Under the pieces are notes generated by a model. The model did not search any database. It was not told the DNA's origin and worked only from the letters and a program-made list of their open reading frames with translations. From Phycisphaerales bacterium UBA2396 (lineage in GTDB: Bacteria > Planctomycetota > Phycisphaerae > Phycisphaerales > UBA1924), in contig DDSG01000184.1 of assembly GCA_002343325.1 (NCBI GenBank), forward strand, positions 1 through 19,194: DNA of 19,194 bases, given 5' to 3'. Both the position numbers and the translations under genes were made by a program. Below, piece by piece: positions 7,413-15,806 of the stretch (within the stretch, counting starts at the first letter, position 1; every line of letters begins with the position of its first letter).

Positions 7413-10400
7413 ATGATCGTTCGTCACCCGTCATCGTCGCTGTCCCAGGCTCTTGCCCTCGTTCTGGCCGCCGGCGCCCTCGCCGGCACCGCCTCTGCCC
7501 AGACCGAACGCCGATGGCGCAACCCCGCCAACGGCGATTGGGGGACCGTCTCCAACTGGGTCAGCAACCTGCCCCCTTCCAGCTTCGAAACCGCCTACTT
7601 CGGCCTCAACGCCAGCGCCACCACCTACACCGTCACCTCCGCCGTCAATCGCACCACCGCAGGCTTCAACGTCAACAACCAGCGCCCAACCTTCTTCTTC
7701 GGCAGCGCCGGCTCGCCCGCCACCTACACCGTGAACAGCTTCGTCACCATCGGCGGCACCAACTCGCCCGCCGCCACACTCGCTCGGGGCAACGTCGTCG
7801 CGCCCGCCAACGTCATGGTCGGCCGAAACGCCGGTCAGCCCGGAACGCTCACGATCTCCGGGCCCGAGTCCTTCTGGTCCGGCATCGACACCATCGAACA
7901 AGCCGCCGCGGGCGAGGTGAACGTCATCAACGGCGGAACCCTGGCCTCCAGCAGGCCTCTCTTCCTCGGGTTTGCCACTGGGGCCTCCGGCCTCCTCCGC
8001 GTCGACGGCGCCAACGGCCCATCTCGCGCTCAGATCCTCGGCAACGGCTTTGTCGTCCTCGGAACCGACGGCACCGGGCGCATCGAACTCCTCAACGGCG
8101 GGCAGATGTCCGTCAATAACGAACAGTTCTACGTCGGCGATCGCGGCAACGCCAGCCTCCTCATCTCTGGCGCGGGAAGTTCGCTCACCCTCCCATTCCA
8201 GCTCCGTTTGGCAGAAAACGCTCCCTCCGTCGCCACCGCCACCGTCCAGGCCGGCGGCTCCATCACGGCCCAGGGTGTCGAAATCGGCCAGCGAGGCCAG
8301 GCCACCCTCATCGTCAAGGATGCCGGCTCTCAGGTCGTCACCAACTTCTCCGGCATCGGGCTCAACGGCAACGGAACCCTTGAGATCCGGGATGGCGCCC
8401 TCTACCGCGTCACCTCCGGAGAACTTAACGTCGGCCGAAGCAACGGAGCCACGGGCTCCGTCCTCATCAGCGGCCCGGGCAGCGAACTCGACTTCCAAGG
8501 CTGGGTCCGCGTCGGCGACAATGGCGGTGCGAACGGCGTCCTGACTATTGAGAACGGCGCCACGCCAACCCTCGGCAACCCCCTCATGATCGGCCACCAG
8601 CCCGGCAGTAACGGCAGCCTCGTGGTTCGTGGTGCCGGCACCGTCTTGAACTCAACGGGTGCGGTCATCGTCGGACAGGCTGGGGTCGGGTCCTTCGAGG
8701 CCTCTGACTTTGGTGGCGTCATCGCGAACGCCATTGTGGTCGGACCTCAGTCGACCGCGACCTTCCGGTCGGGCGCGTTCGGCGAGTGCACGGGCGTGTT
8801 CATTATCGCAGGAACAGGCTCAGAAGCCGTCATCGACGGCCCCGACTCGATTGTCTTCGCACAGAGCCGCGTCGAACCAGGATTCAACAATCCCGGCAGC
8901 GAGGGCATTCTCACCCTGCGCAACGGGGGCCGTATCGTCTCAACCGACTACATCAACCATGGTCGCTTCGGTACGGTTCGCGGGACAGGCTTTGTTGATG
9001 GACAATGGAGCGCTCAGGGGATCGTCTCGCCTGGCGAGAATGGACCTGGAGTCCTTATCGCAGAACAGAACCTCCTTTTCCTAGCAACTGCCCGCACCAT
9101 CCTCGACATCGCCGGCCCAACCCCGGGCTCGCAGCACGACCTCCTCGCCGTTGCCGGCAACGCCTCTCTCAACGGCACCATCGAAATCTCCGCCGCCCCG
9201 GGCTTCGATCCCCCCGTCGGCTCCACCTACGACGTCATGACCTACTCCAGCCGTTCGGGCCCGGGTTTCGCCTCCGTCGTCTCCGCCGCCCTCCCCGCCG
9301 GCAAGGCCTTCCTCGTCAACACACTCCCCGACCGCGTCCGCGTCGAAGTCGGCGGCGTCCAGTCCATCACGCCTTCCGCCGCCTCCGTGTCCACCTACAC
9401 CGGCTTCACCCCGGTCGTCCGACTCTCCGCCAGTGTTCTCGGCTCCGGCGGCACTTCCACCATCGACGCCACGTCCACCGCCGAGTACATCGTCGATGAC
9501 CCGCAGATCCTCCAGGTCACCTCACCCGGCAATCTTCGTGCTCTCGCCGCCGGCTCCACAAACCTCCGCATCCGTTTCGCCGGCCTCGAAGCCGTCGTCC
9601 CCGTCACTGTCAACGCCGTCAACCTTCCGCCCACGCTCAGCCCGGGGCTTGACGGCACGTGGTACGACCTCTCCTTCCCCAAGTTCAGCAACCTCACGCC
9701 CTATCGCACCATCTTCCCCTCAAAGGTCGGGTTCGACGGCGCCGACCGATTCGAAGCCGTCGGCATTGTCTTCACGGGTCTCGTCAATGTCCCCGCCGCC
9801 GGTGATTACCGCTTTGTGCTCGGCTCAGACGACGGCTCTCGCCTCTTTGTGAACGGCCAACGCGTCATCAACAACGACGGCATCCACGGCGGCCGAGACT
9901 ACGAGGCCGTCCTCTCCCTCCCCGCAGGCCCCGCCGATATCCGCGTCGAGTACTACGAACGCGGCGGCGGCGAAGGCGTCCGACTCCGCTGGGAGCGGCT
10001 CGGCGGCTTCTCCCTCCGCGACGTCGAAGGCGTCGACTGGGCCGGCAACGCCGTCTCCGCCGCGTACTACGCCCTCGCCTTCCCCAACCTCAACACGCTC
10101 ACGCTCAACTGGGATGACTTCGTCCCCTCCGAGCAGACCGTCTACTCCGCCTTCAGCGACGGCGACCCCAACACACGCCCAAGCTTCGGTTTCCCTCGCT
10201 CCGAAAGCGGAACCACCGTCGGCATACGCACCTCCGGCTTCTTCTTCGCGCCCGAGTCCGGGCCCATCACCTTCAACATGCAGGCCGACGACGCCGCGCA
10301 GATGCGCATCAACGGCTCCATCATCCTCCAGTCCCCACTCCGCAACTTCAATCAGGCCGTCTCTCAGACCATCAACCTCCCCGCCGGCTTCCACGCCATC

Positions 10401-10700
10401 GAAGTCGACGCCCACAACGAAGGCGGCTTCTGGGGGCTCCTCATCTCCGCCAACGGCTCTGGATTCGTGAACCAGATCCTCGACCAGGCCTCGCTCTTCC
10501 GCGGCGAGATCCCGCCGCCCTGCCCCGCAGACTTCGACTCAGACGGCTTCGTCGACTTCTTCGACTTTGACTTCTACGTCGCCTGCTTCGAAGACGCCAA
10601 CGCCTGCCCGCCCGGCAAGTCCGCCGACTTCGACGCCGACGGCTTTGTCGACTTCTTCGACTTCGACGCCTTCGTCGCCGCCTTCGAACTGGGCTGCTAA
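7413..10700 (+). CDS. Secreted multidomain protein: T5SS/PEP-CTERM-type repeats, Ig-like, two PA14-like, GC-type dockerin
   Basis: ATG at 7413 follows GGGAG with 7 nt spacing; a signal peptide follows, with predicted cleavage after ASA at residue 29, giving 1095 residues. From about residue 130 to 465 come loose glycine-rich repeats of the form G-x-L-x-V/I-x-x-G (GSVLISGPGSEL, GVLTIENGATP, GSLVVRGAGTVL), typical of the T5SS/PEP-CTERM-associated beta-helix repeat. About 649-740 resembles a BIG2-like immunoglobulin fold. About 740-865 is a PA14 domain (GDYRFVLGSDDGSRLFVNG, then RVEYYERGGGEG), and about 870-1020 a second, more divergent PA14-like domain. Residues 1037-1095 are two tandem calcium loops ending in Gly-Cys, the GC-type dockerin seen in planctomycetes and thought to anchor or sort exported proteins. 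Probably a surface adhesin or glycan-binding protein. No catalytic domain is seen. Confidence 0.9.
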   Translation: MIVRHPSSSLSQALALVLAAGALAGTASAQTERRWRNPANGDWGTVSNWVSNLPPSSFETAYFGLNASATTYTVTSAVNRTTAGFNVNNQRPTFFFGSAGSPATYTVNSFVTIGGTNSPAATLARGNVVAPANVMVGRNAGQPGTLTISGPESFWSGIDTIEQAAAGEVNVINGGTLASSRPLFLGFATGASGLLRVDGANGPSRAQILGNGFVVLGTDGTGRIELLNGGQMSVNNEQFYVGDRGNASLLISGAGSSLTLPFQLRLAENAPSVATATVQAGGSITAQGVEIGQRGQATLIVKDAGSQVVTNFSGIGLNGNGTLEIRDGALYRVTSGELNVGRSNGATGSVLISGPGSELDFQGWVRVGDNGGANGVLTIENGATPTLGNPLMIGHQPGSNGSLVVRGAGTVLNSTGAVIVGQAGVGSFEASDFGGVIANAIVVGPQSTATFRSGAFGECTGVFIIAGTGSEAVIDGPDSIVFAQSRVEPGFNNPGSEGILTLRNGGRIVSTDYINHGRFGTVRGTGFVDGQWSAQGIVSPGENGPGVLIAEQNLLFLATARTILDIAGPTPGSQHDLLAVAGNASLNGTIEISAAPGFDPPVGSTYDVMTYSSRSGPGFASVVSAALPAGKAFLVNTLPDRVRVEVGGVQSITPSAASVSTYTGFTPVVRLSASVLGSGGTSTIDATSTAEYIVDDPQILQVTSPGNLRALAAGSTNLRIRFAGLEAVVPVTVNAVNLPPTLSPGLDGTWYDLSFPKFSNLTPYRTIFPSKVGFDGADRFEAVGIVFTGLVNVPAAGDYRFVLGSDDGSRLFVNGQRVINNDGIHGGRDYEAVLSLPAGPADIRVEYYERGGGEGVRLRWERLGGFSLRDVEGVDWAGNAVSAAYYALAFPNLNTLTLNWDDFVPSEQTVYSAFSDGDPNTRPSFGFPRSESGTTVGIRTSGFFFAPESGPITFNMQADDAAQMRINGSIILQSPLRNFNQAVSQTINLPAGFHAIEVDAHNEGGFWGLLISANGSGFVNQILDQASLFRGEIPPPCPADFDSDGFVDFFDFDFYVACFEDANACPPGKSADFDADGFVDFFDFDAFVAAFELGC
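10527..10592 (+). repeat. Dockerin calcium-loop repeat, copy 1
   Basis: These 22 codons encode ADFDSDGFVDFFDFDFYVAC plus FE, with an EF-hand-like DxDxDG loop. The copy at 10623-10688 differs at four residues and a handful of bases, so the repeat is recognisable in DNA as well as protein. Offset between copies is 96 bp. Confidence 0.85.
10623..10688 (+). repeat. Dockerin calcium-loop repeat, copy 2
   Basis: Second copy, ADFDADGFVDFFDFDAFVAA plus FE, followed directly by the terminal LGC and stop. Paired with the copy at 10527-10592. The two copies are separated by a ten-codon linker containing one cysteine (NACPPGK). Confidence 0.85.
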
Positions 10701-10755
10701 GCCCCCAACACTCGGCTCCTCTGGTTGCTCCCACCTGGAGCGGGCCCCCCGTCGT

Positions 10756-12939
10756 TCATTCGGCGGGGTGTCCTTTCTCGCGCCGCTCCGACATTCGCCC
10801 GGCTTGGATCTCGTGCCGCACGAACGAAGCCGTCGCGATCGACGACGCCATGTACGGGTCCGTCGGGTCCGCGTCGAACATCGGCTTGATCCGCGCGATC
10901 AGCGAATCGATCTCGATCAGCGCCTCCTCGCGCCGGCCAAGATCATGCAACGCCAGCGCCACGTTGTGCCAGGCCGCCGCGTGGACATGCTCATAGAGCC
11001 GATGCCCCGGCGCGAGCGTCATCACCCGCCTCATGATCCCCAGCGCCTCCAGGTTCTCCGCCAGCAGCTCGTCGGCAGGCCGACTCCGTTCCGTCCGGTC
11101 CAGCAGAGCGTCCGCCAGATTGTGCAGCGCCGAAACCGACTCGGGCTCACGCGAGACGATCCACCGCGCGAGCCTCAGCCGCTCGGCACGCAGCGCCGCC
11201 GCCCGGTCCACGGGCGTGCCCTCCTGCACGGCCATCCGCTCCAGGCTCCAGCAGTAGTCGTTCGCGACACCAGTGTCCTCGGGCCGGGCCCGCACCAGCT
11301 CCTCCAGCATCCGATGCGCACGCCCGTGCCACGCCCGCTGGCTCTCATAGTCTCCGAGCGCCAGGTAGCAGTCCCCGACGCGCACCGTCTGGGCCGCAAC
11401 CTCGCGGGCGTCGAACCCAAGCCCCTTCGTGCCCGATTCCAACAGGTCCGTCAGAATCGCCAGGGACTCTCGGTGCGCGTCGAGGGCCTCGCCCGCCCGC
11501 GACATTTCCAGCAGCAGCTCGCCCCGACGATACTGCACCACCGCGAGGAACTCGCGCAGCTTCACGTTCTCGGGCCGACGCGCCAGATCCGCCACAAGCC
11601 GCGCACGCGTCCGCTCCAGCAGCGACCACCGCAGCGCCTGATTTCCCGGCCGGCTCGAGATGTGCTCCATCACCTCCCGCAGCAGGTACGCGTACTCATC
11701 CAGCCCCCGCTCGCTCGCCCGCTTCTCCGCTCGCTGCGCCATCGCCAGCCCGCCCGCCACCGCGATGCTCGCGCCCCCCGCAAGCACCACCGCCGCCGCC
11801 CACCCGCGATTCCGCATCGCCCACAGCCCAACACGCCGCACGAAGCCCGCCGGCCTCGCCTCGATCGGCACCCGCATCAGCCACCGCGTCAGGTCCGCCG
11901 CCAGCGCATCCGCCGACTCGTACCGCCGATCCGGATCCCGCTCCAGACACTTCCCCACCATCGTGTCCACGTCCCGGGGCACACCCGCCGCCACCGACCG
12001 CACTCGTTCAGCCTCTTCCTCGCGCCTCAGCCTCAATTGCTCGTCCAGCGGGCGCGTCCGGCCGGATTCGCCGCCGTGCGGCGTCCGCCCGGTGAGCAAC
12101 TCAAACAGCACCACGCCCAGGCTGTACACGTCCGAACGCGTGTCCGCCTCCGCCCCGCGACCCGACGCCTGCTCGGGCGACATGTACGCCACCGTGCCCA
12201 GCAGCAGCCCCGTGTGCGTCACGCGCGTCACGTCCGACTCCCCCTGAAGCCGCGCGATCCCGAAATCCAGAACCTTCGCCACACCCTCCGGCGTCACCAG
12301 GATGTTCGCCGGCTTCAGATCCCGATGGATGATCCCCCGCTGGTGCGCCGCGTGAACCGCCCTCGCCACCTCGGCCATCACTCGAACCCGCTCCCCGAGC
12401 GATGCCGCCGCCAACGCCCGCGTGATCGGCTGCCCATCCACATACTCAATCGCCAGATACAGCCGCCCGTCGCTCGTCGAGCCCGCGTCAAAGACCCGCG
12501 CGATCCCCGGATGCACCAGCCGCCCCAGCGCCATCGCCTCCTGCCGAAACCGCGCCCGCGCCGACCTCGACCGAACCGCCGTCGTCATCACCTTGAGCGC
12601 CACCCGAGCCCCGGTCCCTATGTGCCTCGCCTCGTGCACCACCGACGAGCCCCCGTCGCCGATCACCCGGCCCACCACATACGCCCCGACCGTCTCGCCG
12701 TCCCGCAGCATCCCGGGCGGGTCCCCGTCGTCGCCCGCCGTCTCGCGCAGCGCCGCCTGCAACGCCGCGGCATCCCGGTCCAGCGGCAGCGCCCTTTCGT
12801 CCGCCGACAGCAGCGACAGCACCTCCCGCCGAAGCCCCGCGTCTCCCCCGCACAGCGACTCCACCGCCGACGCTCGCTCCGCTCCGCGCAGCCCGACCGC
12901 CTCCGCGAACACACGCTGGATCCGTTCCTCGCGCGTCAT
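10756..12939 (-). CDS. Membrane-anchored Ser/Thr protein kinase with C-terminal helical (TPR-like) sensor region
   Basis: This is a Hanks-type kinase of 727 residues. Visible motifs are the glycine loop IGDGGSSVV (93-101), catalytic Lys116 in VALKV, Glu134 of helix C, HRDLKPAN (205-212, catalytic Asp207), DFG (225-227) and SPEQ (254-257). An N-terminal ~80-residue helical region precedes the kinase. One hydrophobic segment (about 380-400) follows it and should span the membrane, with kinase inside and the ~325-residue helical C-terminus outside. That C-terminus has TPR-like pairs (LLEMSRAGEALDAHRESLAIL, ALHDLGRREEALIEIDSLI). The start at 12939 is chosen because its ATG overlaps the TGA of the sigma-factor gene (ATGA) with AGGAG just upstream. 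An ATG-less extension to 12990 is possible but would overlap the sigma gene by 55 bp. The pairing suggests that the kinase controls the sigma factor. Confidence 0.92.
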   Translation of the reverse strand: MTREERIQRVFAEAVGLRGAERASAVESLCGGDAGLRREVLSLLSADERALPLDRDAAALQAALRETAGDDGDPPGMLRDGETVGAYVVGRVIGDGGSSVVHEARHIGTGARVALKVMTTAVRSRSARARFRQEAMALGRLVHPGIARVFDAGSTSDGRLYLAIEYVDGQPITRALAAASLGERVRVMAEVARAVHAAHQRGIIHRDLKPANILVTPEGVAKVLDFGIARLQGESDVTRVTHTGLLLGTVAYMSPEQASGRGAEADTRSDVYSLGVVLFELLTGRTPHGGESGRTRPLDEQLRLRREEEAERVRSVAAGVPRDVDTMVGKCLERDPDRRYESADALAADLTRWLMRVPIEARPAGFVRRVGLWAMRNRGWAAAVVLAGGASIAVAGGLAMAQRAEKRASERGLDEYAYLLREVMEHISSRPGNQALRWSLLERTRARLVADLARRPENVKLREFLAVVQYRRGELLLEMSRAGEALDAHRESLAILTDLLESGTKGLGFDAREVAAQTVRVGDCYLALGDYESQRAWHGRAHRMLEELVRARPEDTGVANDYCWSLERMAVQEGTPVDRAAALRAERLRLARWIVSREPESVSALHNLADALLDRTERSRPADELLAENLEALGIMRRVMTLAPGHRLYEHVHAAAWHNVALALHDLGRREEALIEIDSLIARIKPMFDADPTDPYMASSIATASFVRHEIQAGRMSERREKGHPAE

Positions 12940-13466
12940 GGCTCCTGCCCCGTCAATTCCCGCGTCAGCCACGCCCGCGCGAAGCGCCAATCACTCTCCA
13001 CCGTCGCCACGCTCAGCCCCATCAGCCCCGCCGTGTCCTCCACGCTCAGCCCGCCGAAGTACCGCAGCTCCACCACCCGCGCCGGCCTCGGGTACAGCCG
13101 CTCCAGCTTGCTCAGCGAGTCGTCCAGCTCCAGCACATCCACAGCGCCACCCGGCACGCGCGCCGAAGCCTCCGCCACGTCCGCGATCGTCACCCCGCAC
13201 CTGGCGCCCCCGCCTCGCTTCTTCGCCGATCGCCGACGCGCATGGTCCACCAGCACCCGACGCATCGCCGTCGACGCCACCAGCATGAAGTGCGTCCTGC
13301 TCTTGAACCGCCCCTTCCCGGTCAGACGCGCATACGCCTCGTGGACCACCGCCGTCGGCTGCAGCGTGTGCCCCGCCCACTCCCGACGGAAATACCCCGC
13401 CGCGACCGCCTTGAGGTCCGCGTACACCTCCGCCAGAAAATCCGAAGCCTCGCCGTCGGCCTTCAA
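12936..13466 (-). CDS. ECF-type RNA polymerase sigma factor, planctomycete/ECF43-like group
   Basis: A two-domain ECF sigma factor. Sigma2 carries the block GHTLQPTAVVHEAYARL and sigma4 a helix-turn-helix LSVEDTAGLMGLSVATVESD followed by WRFARAWL. Both are typical of the Sigma70_ECF family common in planctomycetes. It would direct RNA polymerase to a specific regulon. The start is set at TTG 13466, giving 176 residues, because GGGAGGT lies 4 nt upstream; a GTG at 13493 would add nine residues without such a site. In the sigma2.2 position where most ECF factors have acidic residues (a DAED-like motif), this protein has LQPTAVV, with Thr instead. In the studied ECF43 system, phosphorylation of such a Thr by the adjacent kinase supplies the missing charge. 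The gene ends in an ATGA overlap with the kinase. No anti-sigma factor is adjacent. Confidence 0.88.
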   Translation of the reverse strand: MKADGEASDFLAEVYADLKAVAAGYFRREWAGHTLQPTAVVHEAYARLTGKGRFKSRTHFMLVASTAMRRVLVDHARRRSAKKRGGGARCGVTIADVAEASARVPGGAVDVLELDDSLSKLERLYPRPARVVELRYFGGLSVEDTAGLMGLSVATVESDWRFARAWLTRELTGQEP

Positions 13467-13470
13467 GGGC

Positions 13471-13477
13471 ACCTCCC
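13471..13477 (-). promoter_or_regulatory. Ribosome-binding site that sets a TTG start
   Basis: On the minus strand GGGAGGT is followed by GCCC and TTG at 13466. This strong Shine-Dalgarno sequence makes the TTG a better start than the GTG codons at 13493 (no site) or 13472 (overlapping the site itself). Confidence 0.6.
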
Positions 13478-13559
13478 GCGCGCAGCATACCACACGCCGG
13501 CCCGCTCTCCAAGCCCGACATCCTTCGCCCAGACTCAGCCCAGTTCCGGCCTTCTCCGC

Positions 13560-14867
13560 TTACGCCAGCGGCGTCCGACCCGGCACCGCAACCGCCGGCA
13601 CAGGCATCGGCTGATCAAACGAATACGACGGCGGCGTCAGATCCAGCGTGCTGTTCAACGCCTGCTCCCACGTCACTTCCTTCCCCGTGTAGCACGCCAT
13701 CCGCCCCATGATCGCCGTCAGCGTGCTCTTCGCCACTCGCTCCGCCTCGTTCAGCGCCTTGCCCTCCCGGATCGCCTTGTACAGGTTCTCGTGCTCCGTC
13801 ACGTACGGGTTGTTGTTCTTCGAGCGATCATGCTTCCACGGCTTGCTCCCCGTGATCTCCGCGAACCCGCTCGTCGTGTTCAGAATCCCCTCCGACCCCA
13901 GCGCCTGCTCCGCCACCTTGTTCGCGCAGCCCTCGATCTGCCGGCACTGGCTGTTCACGTACACCCCGCCCGCGTACTCGTACTGCACCGCGAAGTGATC
14001 GAAAATGTGCCCATATTCCGGCTGCTTCCGCACCTCACGCCCGCCAAGACCAACCGCCTTCAGCGGATAGCTCCCGATCGCCCAGTTGCACACGTCCAGG
14101 TTGTGCACGTGCTGCTCGACGATGTGATCACCGCTCAGCCACGTGAAGTACAGCCAGTTGCGCACCTGCCATTCCATGTCCGACCACGCCGGCTCCTGCT
14201 TCTTCACCCACAGCGGCCCTTGGTTCCACCAGCATTGCGCCGCGATGATCTTCCCGATCTGCCCTTCCTCACGGATCCGCCGCATCGCCTCCAGGTAGCA
14301 GTTCTCGTGCCGACGCTGCGTCCCCGTCACCACGCGAAGCCCCTTCGCGTCCGCCACAACCGCCGCCGCCAGCACCTTCCGCACGCCCGCCGGATCGACC
14401 GCCACCGGCTTCTCGAAGAACACGTGCTTCCCCGCCTTCACCGCCGCCTCAAAGTGCATCGGGCGGAAGTGGGGGGCCGTCGCCAGGATCACCGTGTCCA
14501 CGCCCGACGCCAGCACCTTCTCGTACGCGTCCCACCCGCTGTACGCACGCTCCGCCGTCACCGTCACCCGGTCGGCCACGTCCGTCTGACCCTTCAGTTC
14601 ATTCAGGCAGCCGGTCACCCGATCCTTGAACAGATCCCCGATCGCCCAGATCTCCGTCTCCGCCGTCGCGTGCAGCGCGTCCACCGCCGCACCCGTCCCG
14701 CGCCCGCCGCACCCGATCACACCGACCTTCAGCCGCGCCGCGTTCCCACGCCCCGACGAGCCCCACGCCGTCGACGCGATCGTCCCCAGCGTCGCCGCCG
14801 CCGACAACGCCGCCGCTCCCTGAATAAAAGTACGACGAGACGTGCTCACGGAATCCGTCGGCTGCAT
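13560..14867 (-). CDS. Tat-exported Gfo/Idh/MocA family oxidoreductase
   Basis: A 435-residue NAD(P)-dependent sugar-type oxidoreductase. The N-terminus has a twin-arginine signal (TSRRTFIQGAAALSAAATLG, Arg11-Arg12), so it is probably exported folded with its cofactor. A Rossmann fold follows with VGVIGCGGRGTGA (48-60), FFEKP (150-154) and the substrate-domain motif HNLDVCNW (255-262) holding the usual Asp and preceding His. Family members oxidise, reduce or rearrange sugars and sugar derivatives; the substrate cannot be read from sequence. The start at 14867 is chosen because AAAGGA lies 6 nt upstream and the Tat motif sits at the normal distance; the open frame extends 91 codons further without coding character. 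It lies 86 bp downstream of cutC and 93 bp upstream of the sigma gene on the same strand. Confidence 0.9.
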   Translation of the reverse strand: MQPTDSVSTSRRTFIQGAAALSAAATLGTIASTAWGSSGRGNAARLKVGVIGCGGRGTGAAVDALHATAETEIWAIGDLFKDRVTGCLNELKGQTDVADRVTVTAERAYSGWDAYEKVLASGVDTVILATAPHFRPMHFEAAVKAGKHVFFEKPVAVDPAGVRKVLAAAVVADAKGLRVVTGTQRRHENCYLEAMRRIREEGQIGKIIAAQCWWNQGPLWVKKQEPAWSDMEWQVRNWLYFTWLSGDHIVEQHVHNLDVCNWAIGSYPLKAVGLGGREVRKQPEYGHIFDHFAVQYEYAGGVYVNSQCRQIEGCANKVAEQALGSEGILNTTSGFAEITGSKPWKHDRSKNNNPYVTEHENLYKAIREGKALNEAERVAKSTLTAIMGRMACYTGKEVTWEQALNSTLDLTPPSYSFDQPMPVPAVAVPGRTPLA

Positions 14868-14953
14868 GCTGTGTCCTTTCCTCGTGCCCACCCCGCCACG
14901 CGCGCAGAATACCCCCTCCCCACCCACGCCGCAATCTCCTCTGACCACAGGCC

Positions 14954-15730
14954 TCAACCGGGGGACGCTTCCCCGACCGCCCCTGTGTTCCCACACGCCG
15001 CGTCCATCGCCCGCCGAAGCAGCGTCGCCTCGTCCCGGCTCAGCCTCGTTCCCCCGTTCACACGGCACGCGCTGTGAAGCTGCCCCACGCCCGCCCCGCG
15101 CAGAAACTCCGCCGCATTCCCAGACCTCACCCCGCCGCACGGCAGCACCTCGATCCGCCCCTCCGCACGCTCCACGAACGACCTCAGCCGCCTCAGCCGC
15201 ATCCCCAGCGACGCACCCGACATCACGTCCGGCGTCGCCTGCTCAAGCCCCAGCGCCGCCGCCGTCGCCCGCACGTCAAACCCCGCCGACAGCACCCGCG
15301 TCACCCCACGATCCATCAGCGCTTCAAGGCTCCCCTCCGGGTCCACGCACAGATCAAACGCCCGATGAAAGCACGTCTGCCGCCCGTGCGACACCTCCAC
15401 CAGCATCGCCACCGCCCCGCGATCGATATGCCCCGCCGGCGTCAGCATCCCGAACACGATCCCGTCCGCCCCCGCCTCCAGCACCGTCTCCGCATCCCGC
15501 ATCATGAACGCCACCGACTTGGGCGTCGCCACAAACCCGCCCGCATCAGGCCGAACCATCGCCATCACCGGCACCCGCACCGCGCCCTTCACCTCACGCA
15601 CAAGCTCCGCACCCGGCGTCAGCCCGTGCTGATCCAGACGCGACACCAGCTCCAGCCGATCCGCCCCGGCCTCCTCCGCCGCGATCGCATCCGCCAGGCA
15701 ATCCACCGCAATCTCAAGCAACGCACGCAT
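14954..15730 (-). CDS. cutC: CutC family protein (copper homeostasis-type TIM barrel)
   Basis: The 258-residue protein has the CutC pattern throughout: LEIAVDCLADAIAAEEAGAD, RLELVSRLDQHGLTPG, VMAMVRPDAGGFVAT, ADGIVFGMLTPAGHIDRGA, FHRAFDL, VLSAGF, and a C-terminal CGGVRSGNAAEF. CutC is a cytoplasmic TIM barrel linked to copper tolerance in some bacteria, although its biochemical role is not settled. No copper ATPase or copper chaperone is nearby to support a copper role here. ATG 15730 is preferred; GTG 15745 would add five residues. Neither has a strong ribosome-binding site. It is followed on the same strand by the Tat-type oxidoreductase. Confidence 0.88.
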   Translation of the reverse strand: MRALLEIAVDCLADAIAAEEAGADRLELVSRLDQHGLTPGAELVREVKGAVRVPVMAMVRPDAGGFVATPKSVAFMMRDAETVLEAGADGIVFGMLTPAGHIDRGAVAMLVEVSHGRQTCFHRAFDLCVDPEGSLEALMDRGVTRVLSAGFDVRATAAALGLEQATPDVMSGASLGMRLRRLRSFVERAEGRIEVLPCGGVRSGNAAEFLRGAGVGQLHSACRVNGGTRLSRDEATLLRRAMDAACGNTGAVGEASPG

Positions 15731-15806
15731 GGGCCGATGGTACACCCGCCAGGTGCACAGTCACGCGGCTCGACCGTGTCGATCGCGCCGCGGCACGCGG
15801 GCTCCT

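Noticed and set aside
7133..7414. N-terminal extension of E1-beta to 7414
   Set aside because: The added 94 residues are Arg/Gly/Ala-rich, overlap the divergent gene's leader, and lack a ribosome-binding site; GAGGA before 7132 fits the family start.
10567..13614. Open frame of 1015 codons on the + strand opposite the kinase and sigma genes
   Set aside because: It is extremely Arg/Pro/His-rich with no domain, and runs antisense to two well-supported genes. It follows from the G-ending codons of the minus-strand genes, which remove stops on the other strand.
13242..15077. Open frame of 611 codons on the + strand opposite the Tat oxidoreductase
   Set aside because: Arg/His/Pro-rich nonsense antisense to a gene with clear family motifs; no ribosome-binding site or domain.
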